64,000 nucleotides of DNA from CAMDPA01 sp963825625 (lineage in GTDB: Bacteria; Pseudomonadota; Alphaproteobacteria; Rhizobiales; Hyphomicrobiaceae). Of the stretch, positions 19,800 through 27,732 are shown one piece after another; position 1 is the first letter of the stretch; every line of letters begins with the position of its first letter. Below the pieces are notes generated by a model. That model made no database searches and was not told the origin of the DNA. It was given only the letters and a program-made list of their open reading frames with translations. The stretch lies in assembly GCA_963825625.1 (NCBI GenBank), contig CAWGUF010000009.1, positions 1 through 64,000 of the forward strand, in the 5' to 3' direction. A program made the translations under genes and the position numbers.

Positions 19800-20869
19800 C
19801 TATTCCATTCCGCGTGATCGACACTGGCGTTCGCGATGGTCGCGCGCAGATCGCGTTCGACGAGGCGCTGATCGAATTGCATCGCGAAGCGCGATCGCCC
19901 GATACGATCCGGTTTCTGCGCTTTCCGCCTACGGTGCTGATCGGCCGGCACCAGGCGGTCAGCCATGAGGTGAGGCTCGATCATGTGCGTGGCAACGGTA
20001 TCGGGCTGGTCAGGCGGATCACCGGCGGTGGTGCAATCTATCTGGATGAGGGCCAGGTCGGGTGGGAGATCGTGCTGTCGCGCAAGCGGCTGCCGATGCC
20101 GGCGCTGGGCGACTACACGCGCGCGATCTGCGAGGCGGTTGCGCGGGGCTTGTCCGGGCATTCGGCATCGATGCCCGGTTCCGGCCGCGCAACGACATCG
20201 AGGTCGATGGGCGCAAGATCTCCGGGACCGGCGGGTTCTTCGATGGCGACACGCTGATCTACCAGGGCACGGTGCTGGTCGACGTCGACCCGGCGGCGAT
20301 GATGGCGTGCCTGAATGTGCCCGAGGCCAAGCTCGCCAAGCGCGATCTGGACAAGGCGGAAGCCAGGGTTACGACGTTGAAGGCGCTGCTCGGTGCGCGC
20401 GCCAGCGGTCGAGGAGGTGCAGGCCGCAGTGCTTGCCGGGCTCCGAACGGGCCTGGGAATCTGAGCTTGTCGAGGGGGAGCCTTCGCAGGAGGAGGAAGC
20501 TTCGGCTGTCCGCCGCCACGACGAGGAGATCGGCACCGACGCATTCGTGCACGAGATCGACGATCCAGCCGGGGCCGATGTGCTCGAGGCAGCGCTTACC
20601 TCTGGCGGGTGGAACCGTTGCGGCCTCATATCAGGCTGGAAGGCAGAGGAGCGGCGCGCCGCGTCCGCGAGGTGTTGCTGACCGGAGACTTCTTCGTGAC
20701 GCCACCACGGATCGTGCTACGATCTGGAGGCGGCCTTGCGCGGCCTGCCCGCCGGTGAAGCGGGGGCGGCAGTGGCTGCGTTCTTCGCGGCGAGGCGACC
20801 CGATCTGCTGACGATCTCGCCGGCCGACTTCCGCACAGTCGTCGAAGCTGCGTGGCGAAGGACCGATGA
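19796..20869 (+). CDS. slpl(AB): Lipoate-protein ligase sLpl(AB) of sHdr loci (several frameshifts)
   Basis: Attaches lipoate or octanoate to LbpA. The N-terminal LplA-like catalytic region reads IRFLRFPPTVLIGRHQAVSH, then VRRITGGGAIYLDEGQVGWE, then FRPRNDIEVDGRKISGTGG with the catalytic Lys in RKISG. The C-terminal part (LLTGDFFVTPPR, LEAALRGLPAGEA, DLLTISPADFRTVVEAA) is the LplB-type accessory domain fused on one chain. Frame breaks occur near 20150, 20400, 20460, 20600-20700 and 20850; one missing C near 20851 would give an ending AALAKDR and TGA 20867-20869, overlapping the next ATG at 20866. The start at ATG 19796 overlaps the preceding stop. Confidence 0.85.
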
Positions 20870-21567
20870 AACATATCTCAGTGGTGCAGCATACCCAGTC
20901 GGAGTGGTTGGGGCACATCGAGGATCACCTCGAAGGGCGCGGCATTCGCTTCAGCTACAGCCGGCCATTCACCACAGGCGGCAATCTGCCGGACGCGATG
21001 ACGGTCGGCGACGGATTGATGCTGATCGGCGGTGGGCCGTGGGGAGCGGCGACACCGGGCAGCATCCTGCCGACGTTGGAGCAGGAGGTGCGACTGGCAC
21101 GCGCATGCCTGATGCTGGGCAAGCCTGTGATCGGCATTGGGCTGGGTAGCCAGATTCTCCGTCTCGCCGCCGACGGCGGGGTCGAGCAGGCGCCGTTGAC
21201 ATTCGTCATTGGGGATGCGCGCCGGGTGAGAGACGATGCGCTCGGCGGCTTTCTGCCGGAGCGCTATCCGCTGGTCGTCTATATGCGGGACCGGCCGCTA
21301 CCGCCCCGGACTACGCCGAGGTCCTGGCGACCGACGAGGCCGGCCAGGTGGCGCTGTTCCAGATCGGCGCCAACGCGTTCGGATTCACTGGGCACCCGGG
21401 CCTCAGGCCGGCGATGATCGAGGATCTGATCATGGAAGGCGACGAGACGCCGCGAAGGACTCGGCGCGACACTCGGGCTGTTACGGCAGGTCGCGTCGGG
21501 GATCGAGGATGCGCTGGTACCGATCATGACAGGTCTGGTCAACGCTGCTGGCTGGATGGAGACGTGA
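20866..21567 (+). CDS. Class I glutamine amidotransferase-like protein lacking the catalytic Cys (frameshifted)
   Basis: About 233 residues with a class I GATase fold: LMLIGGGPWGAATPG early, then GKPVIGIGLGSQILRLA at residues 85-101, and VALFQIGANAFGFTGHPGLR late. In active enzymes the nucleophile elbow is G-x-C-x-G-H/A-Q; here it reads G-I-G-L-G-S-Q, with Gly92 replacing Cys, and the usual HPE is HPG. It is therefore unlikely to hydrolyse glutamine. Frame breaks lie near 21305 and 21450; the final frame ends ...GWMET at TGA 21565-21567. The ATG overlaps the stop of slpl(AB). Similar GATase-like genes accompany lipoate genes of sHdr loci; the function is unknown. Confidence 0.75.
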
Positions 21568-21619
21568 GGCTCTACCGTGAGTGACAGTCGGGCAGGACGA
21601 CATTGCTCTGACAACGCGT

Positions 21620-21635
21620 ATTCAATAATTCGAAT
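21620..21635. promoter_or_regulatory. Putative ArsR-type (SqrR/BigR/sHdrR-like) operator before dsrE3C
   Basis: A perfect ATTC-AATAATTC-GAAT arrangement (ATTC-N8-GAAT) lies in the 224-base gap between the amidotransferase-like gene and dsrE3C. This is the operator form of sulfane-sulfur-responsive ArsR-family repressors such as SqrR and BigR. Hyphomicrobium sHdr loci are repressed by ArsR-type SoxR and sHdrR. The shared core with 17037-17052 suggests one regulator for both transcription units. Confidence 0.5.
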
Positions 21636-21791
21636 ATATGCTTGGATTGTGCGACGAGCCGGTCAGTGGTGCGCCGAGCCGGGTTGGATTTGTGTCAGAT
21701 GTGCGCCCCGGCATCATGCTGGCGGCGCCAGCCCTTGGATGGCAGGCTACGGCGCATGTCGGCAAGGCAGGCGGGGTGACAGGAGGCCTGG

Positions 21792-22169
21792 ATGGCGAAG
21801 AAGCTTGTGATCGTTATGGCGAACACGGATCCGCGCAATGGCGAGGAGCTTGGTGCGCCGATCTTCCAGGCCTCTGTCGCGGCTGCGATGGACTACGAGG
21901 TTGAGGTGATCTGCACGGCGACGTCGGGTCGTCTGATGAAGAAGGGTGTAGCGGAGCAGCTGGTGGTGAAGGCGGGGTCGCCGAAGAGCGTTTACGACTT
22001 CATCAAGGAGGCGCACGAGGCGGGCGTGAAGTTCTACTGCTGCTCTCCGAACCTGGACCTGTTCGACATGACCAAGGACGACCTGATCCCGGAGTGCTCG
22101 GGGATCGTGGGCGGCGCGCATCTGGTCGAGGAGGTGATGGAGGGCGACTGCAAGGTGCTGACGTACTGA
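21792..22169 (+). CDS. dsrE3C: Sulfurtransferase DsrE3C
   Basis: A 125-residue DsrE/DsrF-like cytoplasmic sulfur carrier. The frame is intact and shows KLVIVMANTDPRNGEELGAP at the N-terminus and GVKFYCCSPNLDLFDM, placing two adjacent cysteines at residues 83 and 84. This matches the DsrE3C subtype linked to sHdr systems, where Cys83/84 exchange persulfide sulfur with TusA and a rhodanese before delivery to sHdr. Neither tusA nor a rhodanese gene is in this window. It begins the second half of the sulfur locus, behind the operator-like site at 21620-21635, and hdrC1 follows after a heptamer repeat. Confidence 0.9.
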   Translation: MAKKLVIVMANTDPRNGEELGAPIFQASVAAAMDYEVEVICTATSGRLMKKGVAEQLVVKAGSPKSVYDFIKEAHEAGVKFYCCSPNLDLFDMTKDDLIPECSGIVGGAHLVEEVMEGDCKVLTY

Positions 22170-22176
22170 AGCGAGC

Positions 22177-22225
22177 GAGCAGCGAGCAACGAGCAACGAG
22201 CAGCGAACAGGGAGTAGCGAACAGG
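22177..22225. repeat. Tandem heptamer array between dsrE3C and hdrC1
   Basis: Seven exact-length units of consensus GARYARS follow each other: GAGCAGC, GAGCAAC, GAGCAAC, GAGCAGC, GAACAGG, GAGTAGC, GAACAGG. The array starts 7 bases after the dsrE3C stop and lies 68 bases before hdrC1. Comparable heptamer arrays (seen as repeated LLAARCS-like translations on the minus strand) are a familiar intergenic feature in Rhizobiales. A role in transcript stability or phase variation is possible but not shown. Confidence 0.8.
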
Positions 22226-22293
22226 GAAGCGATCGTGCGGCAGGCGAGGGTGCCTGGTCCGCTGCCCGCGTCCCGCCATTCGCTTCTGCACAC

Positions 22294-23053
22294 ATGGCCG
22301 ACGGACACACATCCTCCCGCTACCAGGACTATATCGGCGATCCGGTGAGCGATGCGCCGCCGGTTCCGCGCGCCAAGCTGGAGGCGATCTTCAACGACCT
22401 GCAGGGGGATCTTCGCTTCGACCACGAGCTCAACGGCTGCCTCAACTGCGGCATCTGCACCGCGACGTGCCCGGCGGCGCACTACTACGACTTCTCGCCG
22501 CGCGAGATCGTGCAGCTTTTGTGGACCGAGAACCTGGAAGGCATCTGGGATGCCATGCAGGAGAAGATCTGGTCCTGCGCGCAGTGCTACACGTGCGCGG
22601 CGCGCTGTCCGTTCAAGAACTCGCCGGGCGGGCTGGTGATGCTGATGCGCGAGGTGGCGATCAAGCACCAGATGCAGTCGGCCAAGGACGTGCTGAGGCC
22701 GTTCAGCCGGGTGATGCTGAAGCTGGTGTCGACCGGCAACCAGCTGGCCCCCGACATGATCAACCCGCAGCATTTCGCGGACTGGGGCCCCAACATCTCC
22801 AAGGTCGAGGCGCCGCTCAAGGTGCTTGAGGAAGGCGATCCCGATGGCGACCTTGAACACCACCGAGACGGCGTGGGAGGTCAACCTGAAGACCTCGGTG
22901 GAGCTCTACACGATCTGGGAGATGACCGGCGTTCTCGACCAGCTGGAAGGCATCGACGAGAACCTGTTCGACGTCATCACCGACATCATGGACGAGAAGC
23001 GCGAGGACTGGAAGGACTACCTGGAGGAGCAGGCGGATCAGGACGAGGACTGA
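22294..23053 (+). CDS. hdrC1: sHdrC1, ferredoxin-like Fe-S subunit (one frameshift)
   Basis: Electron-transfer subunit of the sulfur-oxidising heterodisulfide-reductase-like complex. Two [4Fe-4S] motifs are visible: CLNCGICTATCP (near residue 50) and CAQCYTCAARCP (near residue 95). A break near 22830 separates VEAPLKVL from the continuing frame KAIPMATLNTTETAWEVN, which ends in an acidic EEQADQDED at TGA 23051-23053. About 252 residues if repaired, normal for sHdrC1. No strong ribosome-binding site precedes ATG 22294. It is followed 27 bases later by the small membrane-protein gene. Confidence 0.9.
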
Positions 23054-23080
23054 GACGGCCAGCGTCAGCTGGAGGTGAGC

Positions 23081-23374
23081 ATGCTACCGGGCATGTGGCG
23101 TTCATTCTGCGCTCGGCCGCTGTGGGATCGGTGCTCGGCGTGCTGGTTGCGGTCGCGCTCCTCCTGACCGAGGCCGGCGGACTGGGAACCATGATCGGCG
23201 AGAGTACGGTGCCGATGGTTCCGATCATCTTGCTTCTGCGCCGGTTTCGCGATCCTGTTCGGAAGCCTCTACACCGGAGCGGCGATCATGCCGCTGCCGG
23301 CAGACGCGACATGCGCGGATCTGGAAGTCGATCCGTATCGAACCAATGTCGAAGGGAGACTGAGAGCCCGATGA
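23081..23374 (+). CDS. Small two-span membrane protein between hdrC1 and hdrB1 (two compensating indels)
   Basis: A strong ribosome-binding site (CTGGAGGTGAGC) precedes ATG 23081. After correcting a missing G near 23088 (MLPGHVAFILRS) and an extra base near 23240 the frame runs to TGA 23372-23374, which overlaps the ATG of hdrB1 as ATGA. The 97-residue product has two hydrophobic spans (AAVGSVLGVLVAVALLL and VPIILLCAGFAILFGSL) and a polar tail containing DLEVDPYRTNVEGR. It is not part of the textbook hdrC1-B1-A-H-C2-B2 order. It may anchor or couple the complex to the membrane; this is inference. Confidence 0.6.
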
Positions 23375-24755
23375 GCAACGACGAACGACGAGCGAACGTT
23401 TCACCGGCCACGGCAACGAGTGGCGCCCGTCGAACCTGTCGCCGACCGAGGCGCAGATGGCCACGGCCTGGGTCGAGCAGAGGATCGACAAGCGTTCGAT
23501 GCTGACCAGCAAGGATCGCGTCGAGGACGTACGCGATGCGATGTGGCAATTGGAGAAGGACGGCCAGATCGTCGTCCACCGGATCACCGATCAGCACGAG
23601 CCGATCACGGTCAAGACGCTGTTACGGCTGGGACAAGCGCATCCCGACCACGCAGCTGTGGCATCACAAGAGCTGTGGTCAGTGCGGCAATATCCCGGGC
23701 TATCCGGTGTCGCTGCTGTGGCTGCAGAACAAGATGGGGATCAAGTACCTCGACGAGACGGATCAGACGAGCTGCACGGCGTGGAACTACCACGGCTTCG
23801 GGCATCGGCAACCTGGAGAGCCTTGCCGCGGTCTTCCTGCGGAATTTCCACCAGGCCTATGTCGCGGCCAAGGCGCAGGGCCTGCCGGAAGGCTACTACT
23901 ATCCGCTGGTGCACTGCGGTACGAGCTTCGGCAACTACAAGGAAGTGCGCGGCTACCTGATCCACTCCGCCAAGCTGCGCGAGAAGCGTGACGAAGATCC
24001 TGGCCAAGCTCGGGCGTCTGGTCGACGGCAAGCTGCTGATCCCAGAGGAGATCGTGCACTACTCGGAGTGGGTGCACGTGATGCGGGGCGAGATCAAGGA
24101 GCATCAGGTGATCGATGCGTCTTCCGTACGCGCCACGATCCATCCGGCCTGTCACGTCTACAAGATGGTGCCGGAGGACGCGATCTACGACGACAACATC
24201 CTGCAGGGCAATCGCGTTGCCGTCTCGACCGGCATCATCGAAGCGCTGGGTCGCAATGTCATAGACTATCGCACCTGGTACGACTGCTGCGGGTTCGGCT
24301 TCCGGCACATCATATCTGAGCGCGAGTTCACGCGCTCGTTCGCCATCGATCGCAAGATCCGCGTGGCAGTGGAGGAGGCAAAGGCGGACGTGATGATCGG
24401 GCATGATACGGGCTGCATCACCACGCTCGACAAGAACCAGTGGATCTCCAAGGCAGCGGGAGAAGACAAAGCGGTGGAGTTGCCGGTGATGGCCGACTGC
24501 CAGTTCGCCGCGCTTTGCTGTGGTGCCGATCCCTACAAGATCGTACAGACGCACTGGCATGCGTCGCCGATCGAGAAGCTGATGGAGAAGATGGGGATCG
24601 ATTGGGAGGCCAAGAAAGTTGAATTCGAATCCTATCTGAAAGAGATCCAGTCCGGCACAACGCCGGAGCAGCTCTACGATCCTCGTTTGAGGATCACGAG
24701 CGGTCCAGGCTTCAAGCCGATCAAGCGGGAGGTCATCCCGCCGCCTCCCGGCTAG
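23371..24755 (+). CDS. hdrB1: sHdrB1, CCG-domain catalytic-type subunit (several frameshifts)
   Basis: The B1 subunit of the sHdr complex, related to HdrB, which carries noncubane Fe-S clusters for disulfide chemistry. The N-terminal region MATAWVEQRIDKRS is followed by the conserved KSCGQCGNIPGYPVSLL and YPLVHCGTSFGNYKEVRGY, then IHPACHVYKMVP, YDCCGFGFRHII and FAALCCGADPYK. Breaks lie near 23398, 23620, 23805 and 23988; each needs a single base. The final frame runs to TAG 24753-24755 with a proline-rich end. The ATG at 23371 overlaps the stop of the small membrane protein, so the two are translationally coupled. Confidence 0.85.
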
Positions 24756-24764
24756 CCTCGGTTG

Positions 24765-24803
24765 CGCAGTGCGACGCCCCCGCGGGGAGGTGGCCGCACT
24801 GCG
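24765..24803 (+). repeat. Palindromic element (GPE) between hdrB1 and hdrA
   Basis: The outer stem CGCAGTGCG (24765-24773) pairs with CGCACTGCG (24795-24803). The centre CGACGCCCCCGCGGGGAG aligns with the copies in ileS and hdrH. The outer-stem bases differ from those copies on both arms in a way that keeps pairing, which suggests the hairpin is what is conserved. It follows the hdrB1 stop by 9 bases and could act as an mRNA stability element or attenuator. Confidence 0.65.
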
Positions 24804-24871
24804 TGTTTCCAAGCCTTACCCCTTTCCGCATTGAGGGAGGGGAGACGCCAGCACGTGCTTTGCGAGTTGAG

Positions 24872-25930
24872 ATGCTCATGAACAAACCCATCCTCATCGT
24901 CGGCGGCGGACCAGCGGGGCTGGCGGCAGCGCACGCGGTCGCCTCGGTCGGCCACACGTCAGTGCTGGTCGAGAAGACCGACATACTTGGCGGCGCGCCA
25001 ATTCATTCCGGCTACGCCAAGCTGGTACCGTCGGGGCTGTGGGCCAAGGATGCCATCGGCGGCATGGTCTCCCGTGTGCAGACGAATGCGCTGGTGGAAA
25101 AGAAGCTGAAGACGGTGGTGAAGAGCTTCTCGGGCGAACCCGGCAACTTCACCGCCGAGCTGTCTGACGGCACCACGGTGAATGCAGGCGCGACGATCCT
25201 GGCGACCGGCTTCACCCACTTCGATTCCGTCAACAAGCCGGAGTGGGGTTTCGGCACGTTCCCGGACGTGGTGACGACCACGCAGGTGGAGCAGATGATT
25301 TCGTCGGGACAGGGCGTGCGCCGACCGTCGAACGGCGAGAAGCCGAAGCGCGTGGCGATCCTGTTGTGCGTGGGCTCGCGCGATCGCCAGATCGGGCGCG
25401 AGTGGTGCTCGAAAATCTGCTGCACGGTGTCGGCCAATCTCGCGATGGAGATCCGTGAGGAGCTGCCCGATTGCCACGTCTACATCTACTACATGGATAT
25501 CCGCACATTCGGGCTGTACGAGACCGACTACTACTGGCGCAGCCAGGAGGAGTTCAAGGTCAAGTACATCAAGGCGCGTATCGCGGAGGTAACCGGTGAC
25601 GGCAAGCAGGTCATCGTCAAGGGCGAGGATACGCTGGTGAAGCGGCCGATCACGATCCCGTTCGATCTGGTCGTGCATGCGATCGGCATGGATCCCAACG
25701 TCGACAACATGACGCTGTCGGCGGTGTTCGGCGTCGATCTGCACAAGCAGGGCTTCATCGCGCGGCTCGACACCTACGGCACGATGGGCGCGACATCGCG
25801 GCCGGGCGTGTTCGTGGCGGGGGCTGCGATCGGACCAGAGACAATCGACGATTCGATCGCGCAAGCGAATGCGGCGGCGCTGTCGGCGTTGGCAGCCGGG
25901 GCCAGCGCGACGCAACAGGCGGCGGAGTAG
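24872..25930 (+). CDS. hdrA: sHdrA, FAD-binding electron-transfer subunit
   Basis: Flavoprotein core of the sHdr complex. The Rossmann motif KPILIVGGGPAGLAAAHAV opens the protein, VNAGATILATGFTHFDSVN is the second dinucleotide-binding strand, and WCSKICCTVSANLAMEI holds the conserved cysteines for an Fe-S cluster. FVAGAAIGPETIDDSIAQA near the end closes the FAD domain. At about 350 residues it matches sHdrA and is shorter than methanogen HdrA. The frame is intact. The open frame begins at 24803, but ATG 24872 or 24878 fits the family start; 24872 is used. It follows hdrB1 by 116 bases containing a hairpin. Confidence 0.9.
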   Translation: MLMNKPILIVGGGPAGLAAAHAVASVGHTSVLVEKTDILGGAPIHSGYAKLVPSGLWAKDAIGGMVSRVQTNALVEKKLKTVVKSFSGEPGNFTAELSDGTTVNAGATILATGFTHFDSVNKPEWGFGTFPDVVTTTQVEQMISSGQGVRRPSNGEKPKRVAILLCVGSRDRQIGREWCSKICCTVSANLAMEIREELPDCHVYIYYMDIRTFGLYETDYYWRSQEEFKVKYIKARIAEVTGDGKQVIVKGEDTLVKRPITIPFDLVVHAIGMDPNVDNMTLSAVFGVDLHKQGFIARLDTYGTMGATSRPGVFVAGAAIGPETIDDSIAQANAAALSALAAGASATQQAAE

Positions 25931-25938
25931 TCCGGTCG

Positions 25939-26922
25939 ATGGCAGGCATCCGACCCAGTGCTGGCTTGGAGCAGACGCGTCCGGTTCTCGATCTCTCGGG
26001 GGCCAAGCTGCGCGATTCTTTCGAGCGTCTGGTGAAGGGCGCTGAGCTGGTGGGCGGCGTTGAGAGCTTCGCTGCGGCAGTGAAGTTGAAGTCCGACGTC
26101 TTCCGTGGCCGCCTGGACGAGGGCAAGGCAGCCGGACTCAGTCGCGGCGAGTTCGACGAGCTGGTTCCGCTGATGGCTACCGTGCGACGGCGCATCGGAG
26201 CGTTGCTCGATCACACGGAGTGGGCTGTCGTCCGCGCGGCGATCGTCGAATTGCTGCACACGGCGCACGACACCACCATCGCGGATAATCGGATCGCGCG
26301 TTTCGAAGCAGCACTTATTGCTGGCGCCCGGCGACTCCCCTCCGGGGAGCCGGCCGCCGGGCGCGAGCGCGATGGCGAAAAGCCTGCGCATCGAAATAGG
26401 GATCGTTTTATTCGCGACCTCGCATCGGAAATCCTGCATAACGTGCTGCCGGAGCACTATCCGCTCATGAACCGCTGGGTTTGGGATGCGCGAACCAATA
26501 CCGGTGCTTTGCGCGAGATCTGGCACGATCCGCGAGGCGGCGGCGACAACGTCGACAATGTGATCATCGATGCGCAGGACGGGTACGAGACGTTTCTCGT
26601 TCTGCGCGAGGAGTTGTCACAGTTCCTTGGCGACAATGGTGTGTTCCGCGACATGCTGTGGCACGTGGATCTGCTGCTTGCGCAGGTTTACGGTGATTAC
26701 ATAAATGCCCAGGGCGGTGCCTATCTGAAGACCGACTTTGGCAACGAAACCGATCCGCTGGAGCATACCCGGCGGATCATGGGGCTCGACCGGGTCGCGC
26801 GGGAACGTGCGGCACGGGAAAGAACCGTCGATGGCTCACTCGCACCTGCACCGCTGGCGGGCCCGACGCCCGTAGCGGCCGGCTCCGTGAACCGGAGTCG
26901 CGAGGGGCAAGCAGAAGAGTAG
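25939..26922 (+). CDS. hdrH: sHdrH-type conserved hypothetical protein with an in-frame palindromic insertion
   Basis: The position between hdrA and hdrC2 matches the conserved 'hyp' (sHdrH) gene of sHdr loci. The 327-residue product is soluble and mainly helical, with no cofactor motif that I recognise; conserved-looking blocks include HTEWAVVRAAIVELLHTAHD and LPEHYPLMNRWVWDARTNTG. About 20-25 residues (ARRLPSGEPAAGRERDGEKP) come from the hairpin element at 26324-26364, inserted without breaking the frame. Its C-terminal tail (APLAGPTPVAAGSVNRSREG) derives from an inverted copy at 26857-26908. The ATG lies 8 bases after the hdrA stop; hdrC2 follows after 3 bases. Confidence 0.8.
   Translation: MAGIRPSAGLEQTRPVLDLSGAKLRDSFERLVKGAELVGGVESFAAAVKLKSDVFRGRLDEGKAAGLSRGEFDELVPLMATVRRRIGALLDHTEWAVVRAAIVELLHTAHDTTIADNRIARFEAALIAGARRLPSGEPAAGRERDGEKPAHRNRDRFIRDLASEILHNVLPEHYPLMNRWVWDARTNTGALREIWHDPRGGGDNVDNVIIDAQDGYETFLVLREELSQFLGDNGVFRDMLWHVDLLLAQVYGDYINAQGGAYLKTDFGNETDPLEHTRRIMGLDRVARERAARERTVDGSLAPAPLAGPTPVAAGSVNRSREGQAEE
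26324..26364 (+). repeat. In-gene palindromic element (GPE), copy in hdrH
   Basis: Outer stem GCGCCCGGCG (26324-26333) with CGCCGGGCGC (26355-26364), inner stem CTCCCC/GGGGAG around a three-base loop. The sequence is translated in frame as part of hdrH. It shares CGGGGAGCCGGCCGCCGGGC with the ileS copy, and both can be read as a GEPAAGRE peptide in one frame. Confidence 0.8.
26857..26908 (-). repeat. Inverted, partly degraded GPE copy at the 3' end of hdrH
   Basis: On the reverse strand this reads GCGACTCC...CGGAGCCGGCCGC, matching the core of the copies at 26324-26364 and 8911-8954 but with a different loop and a weakened outer stem. It supplies the last residues of hdrH before the stop and directly precedes hdrC2. 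Confidence 0.5.
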
Positions 26923-26925
26923 ACC

Positions 26926-27718
26926 ATGCCAATCCATGAAAAATCGCTGATCCGGCCCGAGAACCTGAAGACGCACGACAACCTGACAATCGATGGCGTC
27001 GATGTGTCGGGGCACTGGTCGACATTCATCGAGTCGCGGGTCATCACCGACTACAACGAGGCGCTGGAGGAGGAGATCGCAGCGCTGCCGGGCGGAGAGT
27101 TCATCCATCGCTGCTGGCAGTGCGGCTCGTGCACCAACTCCTGCACGGTGAACGCGATCGAGCCGCGCTTCAACCCGCGCTACTGGATCTATCTGATCCG
27201 GACCGGGATGAGAGTCCGAGCTGCTGCGCGACAAGGACATCATCTGGCAGTGCGTGTCGTGCAACAAATGCGTGTACGCCTGCCCGCGCGACGTGTTTCC
27301 GGAAGGGGTGATGAAGGCCACCTCACACTGGCTGGAGATGAAGGGGCATACGGAGAAATCGCCATCGATGGTGTTCGACGAGATCTTCACCGACGAGATC
27401 GTCAAGCACGGCAAGATCGAGGATTCCAAGGTTCTCATCAAATTCCTGCAGAAGACCGGCCAGCCGCTGATGCAGGACTGGCTGATCCAGATCGTGATGA
27501 ACATCGCCAAGAAGCTGCCGATCGCCTGGGGCATCAAGAGCGCCTGGTCGTTCGTGTTCCACCCGCGCACGCGGCGCTGGGGCAAGGCGAAGAAGGCGAT
27601 CGAGGACTACATCATCGAAGTGGAACAGAAGAACAAGACGGCGGTCGCCGCGGCCGCGGGTAAGCCGATCGCAGCCAACGCGAACGCGCCGCGGCCAAAG
27701 CTGCATGCGGCGGAATAA
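26926..27718 (+). CDS. hdrC2: sHdrC2, ferredoxin-like Fe-S subunit (one frameshift)
   Basis: Second HdrC-type subunit of the sHdr complex, carrying electrons between HdrB2 and HdrA. Motifs are HRCWQCGSCTNSCT (near residue 65) and WQCVSCNKCVYACPRD (near residue 105), each CX2CX2CX3C. A single G is missing near 27209 (GGGATGAGAG), which would restore GMESELLRDKDIIWQCVSC; repaired length is about 263 residues. The C-terminal half is basic and hydrophobic (LPIAWGIKSAWSFVFHPRTR) and may form the contact surface with HdrB2. hdrB2 starts 14 bases later. Confidence 0.9.
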
Positions 27719-27732
27719 GCGAGAGAATAGAG

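Noticed and set aside
22003..22884. 293-residue minus-strand frame containing repeated LLVARCS-like peptide
   Set aside because: The peptide is the translation of the heptamer array, and the rest is antisense to dsrE3C and hdrC1.
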